64,000 nt of DNA. Origin: Candidatus Sabulitectum silens (lineage in GTDB: Bacteria > Fermentibacterota > Fermentibacteria > Fermentibacterales > JCC-6). The notes beneath the pieces are model-generated. The model did no database searches. It saw only the letters and a program-made list of their open reading frames with translations, and was not told the DNA's origin. The translations under genes and the position numbers were made by a program. Below, piece after piece: positions 20,491-30,368 of the stretch (positions are counted from its first letter, which is position 1; each line of letters starts with the position of its first letter). The stretch is taken from contig MJAN01000010.1 of the NCBI GenBank assembly GCA_001875255.1, positions 19,398 through 83,397 of the forward strand. The letters are read 5' to 3'.

Positions 20491-23230
20491 CTATTCCTCC
20501 CCGGGCTGCAAAAAGACGAATGGCCGTTCCACCCCTGCCCGGAGCCTTGTTGTTGTGAACAGGGCGCAGTTCCCGCCGGAGAACGCCGCCAGGGCAGAGT
20601 ACACATCCGGTTCAAGGGGGATGTTCCCGACCCCCTCAGGATGACCAGTGAAAAGGGCACCTTTTCCTGTCCGGTGAGGATCACTCCGGGATCCTCGCCA
20701 GGTATTCAACAAGGACACCGGCATCAATGGAGGGGGCTATAATCCCGGCTACTTCCGCCCGGGCAGCCAGCTCCATGAGACGGGCATCCGGGGGGGAGTC
20801 AAGCAGTAGAACACAGTTCTTTTCCGGCTCACCGGTGACGAGCTTTCCGTGGCGAAGACCACCGAAGCCGGCGATGCCGGGAACCACCGCCCCCGGGAGG
20901 AGACAGCGGCGGACATGGCAGTGTCCGCATGGGTAACCTGCCCGGCCACGGGGGAGTGAAGCTTCACCGGCTTCAGTACATACTGTATTTTCACAACACC
21001 GGTCTTCCGGTCGATCTCCTCGACGGTGCCTGTGGCAGGGACTTGATGGTGGACAGCCTTTCCCCGCTTGCGATGCACTGGCTCCTCTGAACGAACTCAC
21101 CCAATCGGACCTTCATGTAAGAACCTATCCGCCGGGGCTTGATCCCCAGCTTAGCCGCCACATTCACATAGTGGGGCTTCCCGTCGTAATCCTGTATCTC
21201 CTTCATTGTTACCAGGCCGGGGTAGCCTACCGAGGTTACCTCCCCACGCACAGGGCTTGTCACATTGCACGTAAAGGGAATAAGGCCGCCACCGCACTTC
21301 ATGAAAAGAAGGCGGTCACCGCTTGACACCCTGTCCCCGGGGCGTACCTCAATGTTCTTCATCACCATTTCATCGGTGATGTCCTTTCTGTCGTAGCCCA
21401 CCCTGGCCCTGACATCAACGAAGAAAACCCGCGGGGGGATCAGCCTGTTCTCCCCCAGAAGGTCCCCCGGGCAACGGTGTCCCCGGTTGATACCTTCATT
21501 TCCCCGGGATAGGAAAGGCTGAACTCCCTGTTCAGGACCCCCATCTCAGGCGGGACCGAGGTAGTAGAGGGCAGGTTCATCTCCCCGGGGAGGAAGTGTC
21601 CTTCCAGACCGAAGTCAAGGGGAATGGTCTCCTCGCCGTAGCGGAGGTCTATCACCAGGGGCAGGCCGTCTTCCGGAAGGGATACTCCGGGAATGGACAC
21701 TCCGGAGGTGCTTTCGATGTAAACGCACTCCCCCTTGCCTACCTTTACGGTCCCCCCGGGTGCGTTAACTTTCAGTACTGAGGTTTTTTCACAGGCGCAT
21801 AGACCCTGGCCACAGGCACGAGACATTCATCCAGGTAATACTTCAGGGCCTGTTCCGGATACTTCACCGACAGAACTCCCATGTGGGGGCTCTGGAAGTG
21901 CCTGTCCACCATGAGCAGAGTGAGCCCCTTCGGCCTGAAGCCGGAGGTAAGGATCCATGCGGTCCGCCGGGGTGATGAGTGGGCCATTATTCCCCCGGCG
22001 CCAATTATGACCTCAATGCTGGATATCCTGAAGGGATCCCCCTCGGGGGTGGAGAAGGCGGCATCGAACTTGCACTTCACCAGCCGGCGCATTTTTTCGA
22101 TAAGACCGACTCTGTGCCGCTGGTAGCCCATGTTGAGATGGTGCCGCCAGGCAAGGCGCATGCCCTCCGCCGCCGCGGCCCCCTCCACGGCCAGGGAAGC
22201 GCCGCACCGCGGAACGGTGGTTGGGAAAAGGGTTTCCCCAGCACCCAGTTCCGTCCGGGGCCCTGGCCCACACCGGGTATGTGCCTGAACACATTCTCGG
22301 GCTCCGCCTCGCGGAGGATGTTGGACAGGCTGTAGCTCATCCCGGTGTTGGCCGCCACGGTGCGCTGGAACTCCCCCTCCACCCTGCTGAAAATGTCGGT
22401 GGTGGCTCCTCCCATGTCCGCCATGACGACACCGCCGGGGATGTTCCTGGAATAGAGCTCCAGTATCCTCTCCACACCTGCAGGGGTGGGGATCACCGGC
22501 GAGGAGACCATGGAGGAAAGCCTGCTGTACCCCGGGGCCATCTGCATCACATGGTCCATGAAAAGCCTGTGCACCTCGGTAATGGCCGGCTTCAGGTTGA
22601 AATGGAGCCCGTCGGGACGGATGTTGTCGGCGAAGGTTATGGAGAACTGATCTCCAAGGATGCCGTTCAGATATGGCCTTACCGCTGTGTTCCCGCAGAA
22701 GACAAGGGGATATTTCCGGAACCGTATTTCGGTTCGGCCGGGACAGGGCAATGAGCTGGGCCATGTTGATCACACTGGCCACGGCTCCGTTCTCATAGCC
22801 CCCGGCCATTAGCACCAGGTCCGGGGAGAGGTGCCGAAGCCTACGTATCTTCTCCACCCTGGGGGTTTCATCGTCGATGGCAAAGGAATCTATCACCACA
22901 CCCCCGGCGTTGAAGGCGGTGGCCTTCGCCATGGTTCCCGAGTCCGAAGAGGCCAGGGCTATCACAAGTATCTGAAGCCCTCCCCCGGCGGAACTGGTGG
23001 TGAAGAAGGGAAGAGTGAGGTTCCCGGAACCGTCCCTGAGCTGAATCCCCGTTCTCTCCTCAAGCTGCGCTACACCCTGAAAAAACCGGCGCATACATCC
23101 TCCGTGGGCTTCTCAACCGTGGTCCCCACCGCCGCGGTTCCCAGGGAGCTGAACCCCCCGGTGCCGAGTTCGAGCAGCAGCAGTTTCGTGGTGGTGCTTC
23201 CCACATCGCTCACAAGGATACGTTCAGCAT
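20491..23230 (-). CDS. GlmL/MutL-like ASKHA ATPase with long C-terminal extension (many frameshifts)
   Basis: Starts at ATG 23230 after GGGGAGG. Corrected, it opens with [18 protein letters not shown], the phosphate-1 loop of actin-like ATPases as in GlmL (the MutL-type accessory protein of B12-dependent glutamate mutase), with [32 protein letters not shown], and [15 protein letters not shown] as phosphate-2. The reading then continues past residue 480 through a region rich in beta-type motifs ([42 protein letters not shown]) resembling barrel-sandwich/biotinyl folds. At least seven indels occur (about 23215, 23050, 22745, 22215, 21785, 21465, 21030 and more). It may be one 900-residue protein or two overlapping genes with the border near 21785. 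No mutase subunit is nearby. Confidence 0.75.
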
Positions 23231-23357
23231 GGTGCCTCCCCGCTTTCCAGTGCTATCTTTGCGGATAGAATATGTTGTGCTGTTCCAGTATATTGCGATT
23301 TATAGCCGTTGTCCACCGGATATGCCCGGTTAGACCCCGGCTGGAAAAGGGGTAAAA

Positions 23358-24281
23358 GTGGAGGAAACCGTCGTTCAGATCCAGTCCCTGAAGAAGAGTT
23401 ACGGCAGGACAGTTGCACTGTCGGGAATAGACCTTACGGTGAACCGGGGGGAGATATTCGGCATCGTGGGCCCCAACGGCGCAGGGAAAACCACCACAAT
23501 CGACTGCATGGCAGCCATGAAGAAGCCCGACTCCGGAACCCTCAGGGTTTTGGGCCTCGATCCCCTCAGGGACAGAAGGGAACTCCAGAGGAGAACGGGG
23601 CTTCAGCAGCAGGAGTCGGAGCTCCCAGAAAGGATACGGGTCGTTGAGGCGATAACCCTCTTCGGCAGGCTTTTCGGCAAGGCTCCCAACCCCGGGGCGC
23701 TCCTTGAAAGGGTAGGGCTGGGGGAAAAAGCGGACAGCTATTTCTCTTCACTCTCCGGGGGGCAGAAGAAACGGCTTTTCGTTGCCCTGGCCCTTGTGAA
23801 CGACCCGGAACTGATAATGCTGGATGAACTCACAAGCGGCCTCGACCCCGCCGGCAGAAGAAAGCTGTGGACCCTGGTGGAGGAGTTCCGCGGGGGGAGC
23901 AGAACAGTGGTCCTTTCCACCCATTACATGGACGAGGCTGAAAAGCTCTGCGACAGAGTGGCTTTCTTCAACCACGGCAGAGTGGTGGCGGTGGACACCC
24001 CGGAAAACCTCATCGCGAAGTACCGCCCTGGAATAAGGCTCAGACTGGTCTGCGGCGAGAACTTCCAGCCGGAAACCGCCCTTGCCCTGCATGGTGTGAA
24101 CAGGGCGGAGATGAACCAGGGAGAATGTGTAATGGAGCTTGAGGGGGCCCATGTGGTGGTTCCGGTGATAAAGGCCCTCTCCGACAAGGGTGTCAGCCTG
24201 GGCAACCTGAGAACGGAAACCCCCATCCTCGAGGATGTTTTCATGGAACTCACCGGAAGGGAGTACGGAGATGAGCAGTAA
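23358..24281 (+). CDS. ABC transporter ATP-binding protein
   Basis: 307 residues from GTG 23358. Walker A is GPNGAGKTTT, signature LSGGQKKRLFVALAL, Walker B ELIMLDELTSGLDP, and the H-loop VVLSTHYMDEAE. The C-terminal 80 residues are the usual accessory region of drug/lipid exporter ATPases (DrrA/CcmA type). The stop overlaps the start of the permease by eleven bases, so the pair forms one export system. Confidence 0.95.
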   Translation: MEETVVQIQSLKKSYGRTVALSGIDLTVNRGEIFGIVGPNGAGKTTTIDCMAAMKKPDSGTLRVLGLDPLRDRRELQRRTGLQQQESELPERIRVVEAITLFGRLFGKAPNPGALLERVGLGEKADSYFSSLSGGQKKRLFVALALVNDPELIMLDELTSGLDPAGRRKLWTLVEEFRGGSRTVVLSTHYMDEAEKLCDRVAFFNHGRVVAVDTPENLIAKYRPGIRLRLVCGENFQPETALALHGVNRAEMNQGECVMELEGAHVVVPVIKALSDKGVSLGNLRTETPILEDVFMELTGREYGDEQ

Positions 24282-25020
24282 AGCCCACATCGGAAGCCTT
24301 TTCGGCCTTGAGCTGAAGCTCTACCTCAGGGAACCCTCCGCCTTTTTCTTCACCGTTATCTTCCCCCTGCTCCTGATGCTCCTGTTCGGAAGCATCTGGG
24401 GGAATGACCCGTTCCCCGGTGCCGAATACGGCTACATCGACGCCTTCACCTCGGCCTTCATTGGAATAGTGATACTCACCGCGGGAACCATGGACCTCAC
24501 CATAAACATCGCCACCTACAGGGAAAAGGGGATACTGAAGAGGTTCAGGGCAACCCCCGTTTCCCCGGTTTCCTTCCTGGCCGCGGAAATGCTTTCCATC
24601 CTTGTGATAAGCATAATGGGCGTCCTTCTGCTGCTTCTGGCCGGTGTGCTGCTCTTTGACATGCAGTTCAGGGGAAACCTCCTCGAGGGGTTTGCCGCCT
24701 TCCTTCTCAGCTGCTGCGGAATAGCCGGAATGGGCTTCATACCGGCAAGCCTTGCCAGAACAGCCAGGAGCGGTACTGTAATCTCCAACTGCATCTACTT
24801 CCCCATGCTGTTCCTCTCCGGCGCCGCCCTTCCAAGGCAGATGCTGCCGGACTTCCTGAAAACGGTGTCCGAGGCCTTTCCCCTCACCCACGCCATAAGG
24901 CTTATGCAGGGGATCTGGCTTGGCGACGGCATCCTGGAGTACAAGACCGAAATGGTGGTTCTGGGGGCAATGCTTGTGGCCGGGGCCTTCTTCGCGGGGA
25001 AGCTCTTCCGCTGGGACTAG
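24271..25020 (+). CDS. ABC-2 type transporter permease
   Basis: 249 residues from ATG 24271, with GGAG immediately upstream inside the ATPase gene. It has about six membrane helices with the ABC-2 organisation: first helix FFFTVIFPLLLMLLFGSIWG, the cytoplasmic YREKGILKRFRATPVSP coupling segment that is characteristic of the family, and late NCIYFPMLFLSGAALPRQMLP. Substrate unknown. Its stop codon overlaps that of a convergent lipoprotein gene. Confidence 0.93.
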   Translation: MSSKAHIGSLFGLELKLYLREPSAFFFTVIFPLLLMLLFGSIWGNDPFPGAEYGYIDAFTSAFIGIVILTAGTMDLTINIATYREKGILKRFRATPVSPVSFLAAEMLSILVISIMGVLLLLLAGVLLFDMQFRGNLLEGFAAFLLSCCGIAGMGFIPASLARTARSGTVISNCIYFPMLFLSGAALPRQMLPDFLKTVSEAFPLTHAIRLMQGIWLGDGILEYKTEMVVLGAMLVAGAFFAGKLFRWD

Positions 25021-25445
25021 TTCGAGGGCTGGTCGCCGGAGGCGTCGGTGTAGTACATGGTTACCCACATCTCTCCGGTTTCCCCGTCAAGGATGATATC
25101 CCAGCTGTTCCATCCCGAGGAACCGCACCCGTAAAGGAAACTACCGCTTTCGGGAATTGTGTCCCATGGCCGGGGCAGCTCCTCCAGGAAAAGCACCGGA
25201 TCCCAGGTTGAGGCTGGGCTTTCCCGAAGGCAGGCGCTTTCGGCGAATGCCCCGATGGAATCCGGCGGTATGGTGTAGTGTGAGGTGAAGGCAATGTCTG
25301 AACAGGTGCAGTGGACCACATTGGAAACCCCGCCGGGCAGCCTTATGCCGGCATTGTCCTCGAGATATTTCCTGTGGTAGTCGCCTCCGCACCCGGACAG
25401 GGCTATTGTACAGAGCAAAGCCGCAATGCAGAAGAACCATTTCAT
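25017..25445 (-). CDS. Putative lipoprotein
   Basis: 142 residues from ATG 25445, with GGAGG at good spacing. The signal MKWFFCIAALLCTIALSGC has the lipobox LSGC, so the protein is probably lipid-anchored. The mature part has several extra cysteines (HCTCSD, SACLRES, LYGCGSSG) that could form disulfides and a sequence DGETGEMWVTMYYTDASG. I do not recognise a family. It faces away from the small lipoprotein gene at 25553. Confidence 0.75.
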   Translation of the reverse strand: MKWFFCIAALLCTIALSGCGGDYHRKYLEDNAGIRLPGGVSNVVHCTCSDIAFTSHYTIPPDSIGAFAESACLRESPASTWDPVLFLEELPRPWDTIPESGSFLYGCGSSGWNSWDIILDGETGEMWVTMYYTDASGDQPSN

Positions 25446-25552
25446 TTCCGACCTCCGTTCCCTGGAGATAATCGTGAAAAAGAGGAAGAATGGCAATGGC
25501 CGGTGGAACCCCGGCGGGTGCCTGGGTGTAACAGGTGGAAAAGGAGTTGAAA

Positions 25553-25639
25553 ATGAAGAAAGCCTTTGCCGCAATCACGGCAGTGGTTCTGCTCATGCTG
25601 CTGCTGTCATGTTCTCTGCCCGAAAGTAACCCCGGTTGA
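25553..25639 (+). CDS. Very small lipoprotein (28 residues, entericidin-like layout)
   Basis: ATG 25553 has AAGGAGTTGAAA just upstream. The product has a positively charged start (MKKAFAAI), a hydrophobic run and the lipobox LLSC, leaving only an eight-residue mature peptide after the cysteine. The layout is that of entericidin-type or lysis-type small lipoproteins; no sequence match is claimed. The region 25640-25744 after it shows no gene. Confidence 0.6.
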   Translation: MKKAFAAITAVVLLMLLLSCSLPESNPG

Positions 25640-25744
25640 GGGGCCTGCCTGGAAGCGGAACCGTGGGTTTCGCATCAGCCTGCTGAGGCTTCCCCAGAGA
25701 TAAAGGAACCGGGCACCCTGCCAGCCATTTAAGCAGGTATGAGC

Positions 25745-26305
25745 CTATTTTTTCTTGAAGACGCTCCGCCAGCCGGTGGGCTCAAGGGCGTAGGGGATCT
25801 TTCCGCTACCCAGGGTCCCCACGGCTTCGGTAACGAAGTACACACCGGGATCTATGTTCTTAACCTGGGACATGATCCCGGCAAACTGCTTCCTGGCGCA
25901 TACTATGTAAAGTTCAGTAACGGTTCCGTGCATGCCCTTTCCCTGGAATTCAGTCACTCCGAAACCCATTTCCCTTATTTTCTCAGCAAGAAGGGGCGCT
26001 GATTCCCTGGCCATGATCTTTATCACGATACTTCCCATGGCGAGCTTCCGCTCGATGGTGATTCCCACCACATTCCCCGTGGCGAAACCCAGGGCATAGA
26101 AAACCCCAAGGACCGGGCTGGCCTGCACCTGACCTATCACCGCGGAGATAACCCCTATCCAGATGCTTATCTCTATGAATCCCAGAAAGAAGGCCAGGGT
26201 GGTCCTTCCCTGTATGATGCTTATGGTGCGTATGGTGCCCAGGGACACATCCAGCACCCTGGCCACGAAGACCAGAAGCCCAGTGAGAATTACGCCGGTA
26301 TCCAC
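25745..26305 (-). CDS. UPF0316-type membrane protein (DUF5698 plus DUF2179)
   Basis: Three N-terminal membrane helices (ILTGLLVFVARVLDVSLGTI, TTLAFFLGFIEISIWIGVIS, and VLGVFYALGFATGNVVGI) with the family motif RTISIIQGR, then a C-terminal cytoplasmic DUF2179 domain with the GKGMHGTVTELYIVCARKQ stretch. The likely start is GTG 26305 after AAGGAAAA; the ORF stays open upstream to a TTG at 26371. DUF2179 domains are suspected ligand-binding modules. It lies downstream of the EAL-CBS-GGDEF gene with a short gap, probably the same transcript. Confidence 0.85.
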   Translation of the reverse strand: MDTGVILTGLLVFVARVLDVSLGTIRTISIIQGRTTLAFFLGFIEISIWIGVISAVIGQVQASPVLGVFYALGFATGNVVGITIERKLAMGSIVIKIMARESAPLLAEKIREMGFGVTEFQGKGMHGTVTELYIVCARKQFAGIMSQVKNIDPGVYFVTEAVGTLGSGKIPYALEPTGWRSVFKKK

Positions 26306-26378
26306 TGCTGATTTTCCTTTCCGCAGGGTGTGAAAGGAAGAATATACAACCCCGGCGGCTACGAAATTCAAAGGGGGT

Positions 26379-28223
26379 TCAGGAGTGCTGTTCCTGCAGG
26401 GAGGGTTCTGCTGAGTTAGTTCTTGCCCTTCTTATCCTGGCATCGAATACGAAACCGCTTTTCTCCCCGGCACTGTCCCTGGAGTGCTTCCTGAGAAGCG
26501 ATGTGGCGCAGTCCAGCACCATGGCCGGTGAAACCTCGGTATCGGAGTAGTTGTGATTCCCCGTTGCGGCGATGGATACTGTACACAGGGGAAACTCACC
26601 ATGGAGCCGGAACGGTTAACAAGCTCCATTTTGCCCCTTTCCTGCTCCTCCCTGGTGTACAGAAGGCTGACGCTCCTTCTGTCGAACTCCCGGCAGATCG
26701 TGTCAAGGCAATCCCCGGGAACCGGGGTAAAACTCACCACGGCGAACCTGTCCTGCCCCATCTGTCCTGTGAAGGCGTCCCTCACATAGGTGCCAACATG
26801 TTTCTTCACCAGTTCAGCTAGCAGCAGGATCATCCTGTCGCCGTTCTGGAATCCGTGCACCAGGTTGAAGGCCCTGAATCCGTTGATGTTGGTAAGGATC
26901 AGGTTAAAGGCCTTAAGGGCGATGGCCTCTGTAAGCTTCCTCCTCACCGACACATTGCCTGGAAGGTCCGTCAGGGGGTCCAGCTCCGCTGTTCCTCCGC
27001 TGGGCTTCTATGGTCCTGTCAAGAAGGTTCTTCACAGTTACGGTTCCCACAAGGTCGCCGGACCAGTCCACTACCACCACCGGGTCGTAAACCCTGTGGG
27101 AAGGCCTTCCCATGGCAGCCCTGGAAACCTCGGTAACCCGCACCCCGTCGCCTGTTATCATGGGGTCGGGCTGGGCAAGGGCGTCAACGGTTTCCCTCTG
27201 AAAGACCGAGTAGCCGAAGCGGCCCCCGGTGTTCAGGTAGAAACCTGTTCTGGTAACCAGCCCCACCGGCTTGCTTTCAACCACCACCACAGCATGGTCC
27301 ACTTCAGGGTTTTCCTGAAAGATCCTGTCCATCTCCTCGCAGTTTACCCTGCCCTTCTCCACCACCATCGGCATGCCTGACACCTCTCCCACCGGACAGT
27401 CGGATTCCGCCCTGTTGGTGGCAAGCAGTGCCGCCGCCGCGCGAAGTGAAGCGCTCTCGAACTCCTCCTGTATCTCCGGCGGCTTCGTTTCAGGCCTGGC
27501 CACCAGATATCCCTGAACCAGCCTGATACCAAGGGACATAAGCACTTCCAGCTCGTCCCTGTCCTCAAGCCCCTTGGCCACCAGGGTGGTTCCGTTGTTC
27601 CTTAGGGTCTCCAGTGCCCTTCTGATGTTCTGCTGCCCCATATCGAACCTGCCCAGGTTATGAACCAGCTTTCTGGGAAGTTTTGCGTACACCGGCTGCA
27701 GCAGATCAAGGAGCTTCATGTGCTGTTCAACCGACGGATCAGCGTCGTCCAGGGAAAAGATGATCCCTGCGGAGGTAAGCTCAAGGAGCTTCCTCTCGAA
27801 GGTCCGGGGAGCCTCGTGAACCGGCGATGTGACTTCGAGACCAACTGAATCGGACCCCAGACCGAATTCCTCCAATGAACGCAGAATATACTGTGGGGTC
27901 ATCCTGTCATCGCAGACAGCCTCAGGTGAAATATTCAGGAAGCAGATGGTGCCGGAAAGATCCCTCAGAGTGGCTATCCTTCTGAGGGCGGTGCTCCTGG
28001 CGCAGTGCTCCGCCTCCCAGAGAAGCCCGGCCTTCCTGGCCGCCTGAAAAAGGTCCCCGGGGGACTCAAGGGGGTACACTCCCCTGGTGAATACCTCGTA
28101 GCACACCGTTCGCTGTTCCATGGCGTCAACGATCGGCTGAAAAAGCTGGGTGAATCTCTCGTTTCGAAGGATCCTTCCCAGTTCGGAATCGTTTCTCTCC
28201 TCCAGTGTCACCGGTGTGTTCAT
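26379..28223 (-). CDS. EAL-CBS-GGDEF signalling protein, degenerate active sites (at least two frameshifts)
   Basis: Starts at ATG 28223 with GGAGG. Order: EAL-like domain (residues about 20-250), a CBS pair (about 275-405), then a GGDEF-like domain. Key residues look degraded. The EAL motif is replaced by YEVFTRG, the ExxE position reads LEVTSP, and the GGDEF motif reads GQDRF. Such proteins usually bind c-di-GMP or serve as scaffolds rather than making or breaking it. Indels lie near 26990 (CBS-GGDEF linker) and 26590; the corrected tail reads EFPLCTVSIAATGNHNYSD and ends LQEQHS at 26379. No membrane segment, so cytoplasmic. Confidence 0.85.
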
Positions 28224-28396
28224 TGGACCTCCATGCATTCCGTTGAGACCATTTTGAAACGGGAATGATGACTATTGGAGGCGAATGTTAAGGGTGTTTT
28301 AAGGGAACTTCAGCAATGCCATGAAAGGGCGGAGGGATTCTCGGGAAATGCCTGGTTCACCCGTTAACAGATCGGGTTCCTGGAAGAGTTGAAGGA

Positions 28397-29538
28397 TCAA
28401 ACAGAATCGTGAACAGCCTCGAGCAGATATACTCTGGGCCATGATTCACAATACAGGTCCAGCGCTGTTATTCCCCACCTGTTCACGATGACCGTCAGTT
28501 CTCCATATCCTTCCCTATCGCTTAATGAAGCGGTGTAGAGAAAGCTCCCATCATTGGGATCATATACTCTGAATACGGGGTAATCATAATAACCGAGGCA
28601 GACCCACAAATTACCATCCGGACCGATTCCGATCCTGTTAATGGCACTGTAGAAGGATTCTGTAGTCAGTGACTCAATAACATGTTCCGGTGCTCCTGAA
28701 TGCCTTAAAAATACACGATTCCGTTGTGTCTCTTCCTCTATCTCCTGTTCCGTTTTCGCGATTCTCGTGAAAGGCTCTTCAATACGGAAAGCTCTTCTCC
28801 CTGAAGGTCGCAGGCTGATATGATGAATTCCTCCTGGGATCTGACAGAGATAAAGACGATTCCGTTATGAGTCACGGTGAAGATTGGCCGCATGTCAACA
28901 TCTGAAAGGGGATTGGATGCGTCAAAAGGAGCCAGGTTGCGGAAGTAGGTAAACACCGGCTCAGTGGAAGCTGCATTGAACATGGAAACGGAGAAACCCG
29001 CCATGATCTCTCCACCCTCCTCCTCTGCGATCCTGTGAATAGCCAGGAAAGTGGTGTCGTTCAGGAAGACAGTTTCCATAGGCGCGGCAAAGGGGAAGGC
29101 ATCAGTGCAACCGGCATATTCAAGACTATCTGTGTAGAAAAGTATTTTGCTCTGCATAACATCATTTACCGCAAGTCCACCTGAAGGGATCACCGCGACC
29201 CAGGATGGAAGCAGGTACTCGCCAGGTCCGCTGCCACCCCTTCCCACCTGCGATAAGAAGTCCCCGTCTTCGTTATACATGAGAACTTTGGATCTCATAT
29301 GGTCAACCACGATGATGTACCCGTCTGGCAGCCTGGTTGCAAAGGAGGGCATGGCGAGGACATAGTTGCTGTCTCCCTCTTCAACTCCGATTGAATCGAC
29401 GACACTCAGATATACATCAGGTTCTATGTCTGCGGGTCTTTGCCCTGAGTATTCAGGACCGTTATCGTTACAAGCAGACAACGAAACCAGGATGAAAAGG
29501 AACGAGAAGTGCAGCAATCCCCAGACTGCTCGTTTCAT
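28397..29538 (-). CDS. Six-bladed beta-propeller lipoprotein (one frameshift)
   Basis: ATG 29538 (or 29547) begins a lipoprotein signal with lipobox LSAC. The mature part repeats the propeller motif: PDGYIIVVDHMRSKVLMYNE, GDFLSQVGRGGSGPGEYLLP, then SGGLAVNDVMQSKILFY, and after an indel near 28750 GIGPDGNLWVCLGYYDYPVF with FRVYDPNDGSFLY. This resembles the Bacteroidetes-type 6-bladed propeller lipoproteins (NHL/BF-type). About 380 residues, likely on the outer or inner membrane surface. Lower GC and more varied codon use than its neighbours hint at later acquisition. The 173 bases between it and the EAL gene hold no gene. Confidence 0.75.
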
Positions 29539-29585
29539 GATATCCATAATACCTTCCATTCCGTTATCAGGTCGTAGAGAAGGCA

Positions 29586-29613
29586 AAGGGCGGCGCTTTG
29601 CTGCGCCGCCCTT
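29586..29613 (-). terminator. GC-rich hairpin, second copy
   Basis: An 11-base stem (AAGGGCGGCGC / GCGCCGCCCTT) with a six-base loop, repeated from 29675-29702. It separates the DUF6754 operon from the propeller lipoprotein gene. There is no long T-run, so it may stop transcription with Rho or act as a processing barrier. Confidence 0.6.
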
Positions 29614-29674
29614 CCCTTCTAACACGTGGCTACAGGTTTATCCCGATGGTTGGGAGCCAGTCATACAGAAGGCA

Positions 29675-29702
29675 AAGGGCGGCGCTTTGCTGCGCCGCCC
29701 TT
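29675..29702 (-). terminator. GC-rich hairpin, first copy, at end of DUF6754 operon
   Basis: The same 11-base stem and six-base loop as 29586-29613, starting 18 bases after the stop codon of the last operon gene. A plausible factor-assisted terminator. Confidence 0.65.
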
Positions 29703-29719
29703 CTCTTCTAACCCGTGGG

Positions 29720-30365
29720 CTAGAGGTTTATCCCGATGGTTGGGAGCCAGTCATACAGAAGGAACTGTATCCTCCCGATCAGAAGCTGATACGCCCCATA
29801 ACCGTAAACCCGAAGGTCGCCCCGAAACCTATCATGATGATCCAGATGCCTATCTTTGAACCGCCTCCGAAGAAGGGCCCCTTGTGGGGCTTGCTGAAGA
29901 AGAAGTAAAGAAGCGCGGCGAGGTACCCAGAACTATCACGATGTTGCCTATGGCCACATCCCATGGAAGGCCGGGCTGGTAGAGGGGTATTATGGTGGCT
30001 TCCAGCTGCCTGAGGACCTGGGCCTTCATGGACAGGGGAAAGCCCACACCCATGCTGGCGCCCATGATGAATGCCAGGGGGTATCGGCTGAGCCAGGCCA
30101 CATTGGGGAAGAACCTGGTTATGTAGAGGATACCCAGGGCAGCGGGGATGAGAAGCACCCAGGCGCCGGATTCTCCCGCCACTATGGGATCGATCAGCCT
30201 GGGCTGTATCACACGGGTCCATGTAATGGCTATTCCGTATCCGCTGGATATTCCCACCACAAGGTGCTCAGCCAGGCGGTAAAGCGGGTTTTCCTTGTAA
30301 AGGAAAGAGTAGATTCCCAGCGTAAAGATAGCGGAAACCCAGAGTCCTGCTGTTTCGATGCTCAT
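29720..30365 (-). CDS. Operon membrane protein C (one frameshift)
   Basis: About 214 residues with roughly five or six hydrophobic segments: AGLWVSAIFTLGIYSFLY at the start, HLVVGISSGYGIAITW, AWVLLIPAALGILYIT, YPLAFIMGASMGVGFPLS, and after an indel near 29915 LAALLYFFFSKPHKGPFFGG and IGIWIIMIGFGATFGFTVMG. It ends LYDWLPTIGINL at the first hairpin. I do not recognise a family. It is the fourth gene of the DUF6754 operon, three bases after the previous one, and is surely co-made with it. Confidence 0.75.
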
Positions 30366-30368
30366 GCT

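Larger units (their letters stand above)
29578..29762. repeat. Tandem duplication, period 89-90 bases
   Basis: The block 29634-29671 recurs exactly at 29724-29761, and 29582-29615 recurs at 29671-29704. Each unit holds the last codons of a membrane protein gene plus a strong GC hairpin. So both the 3' end of the gene and its terminator are doubled. Confidence 0.9.
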
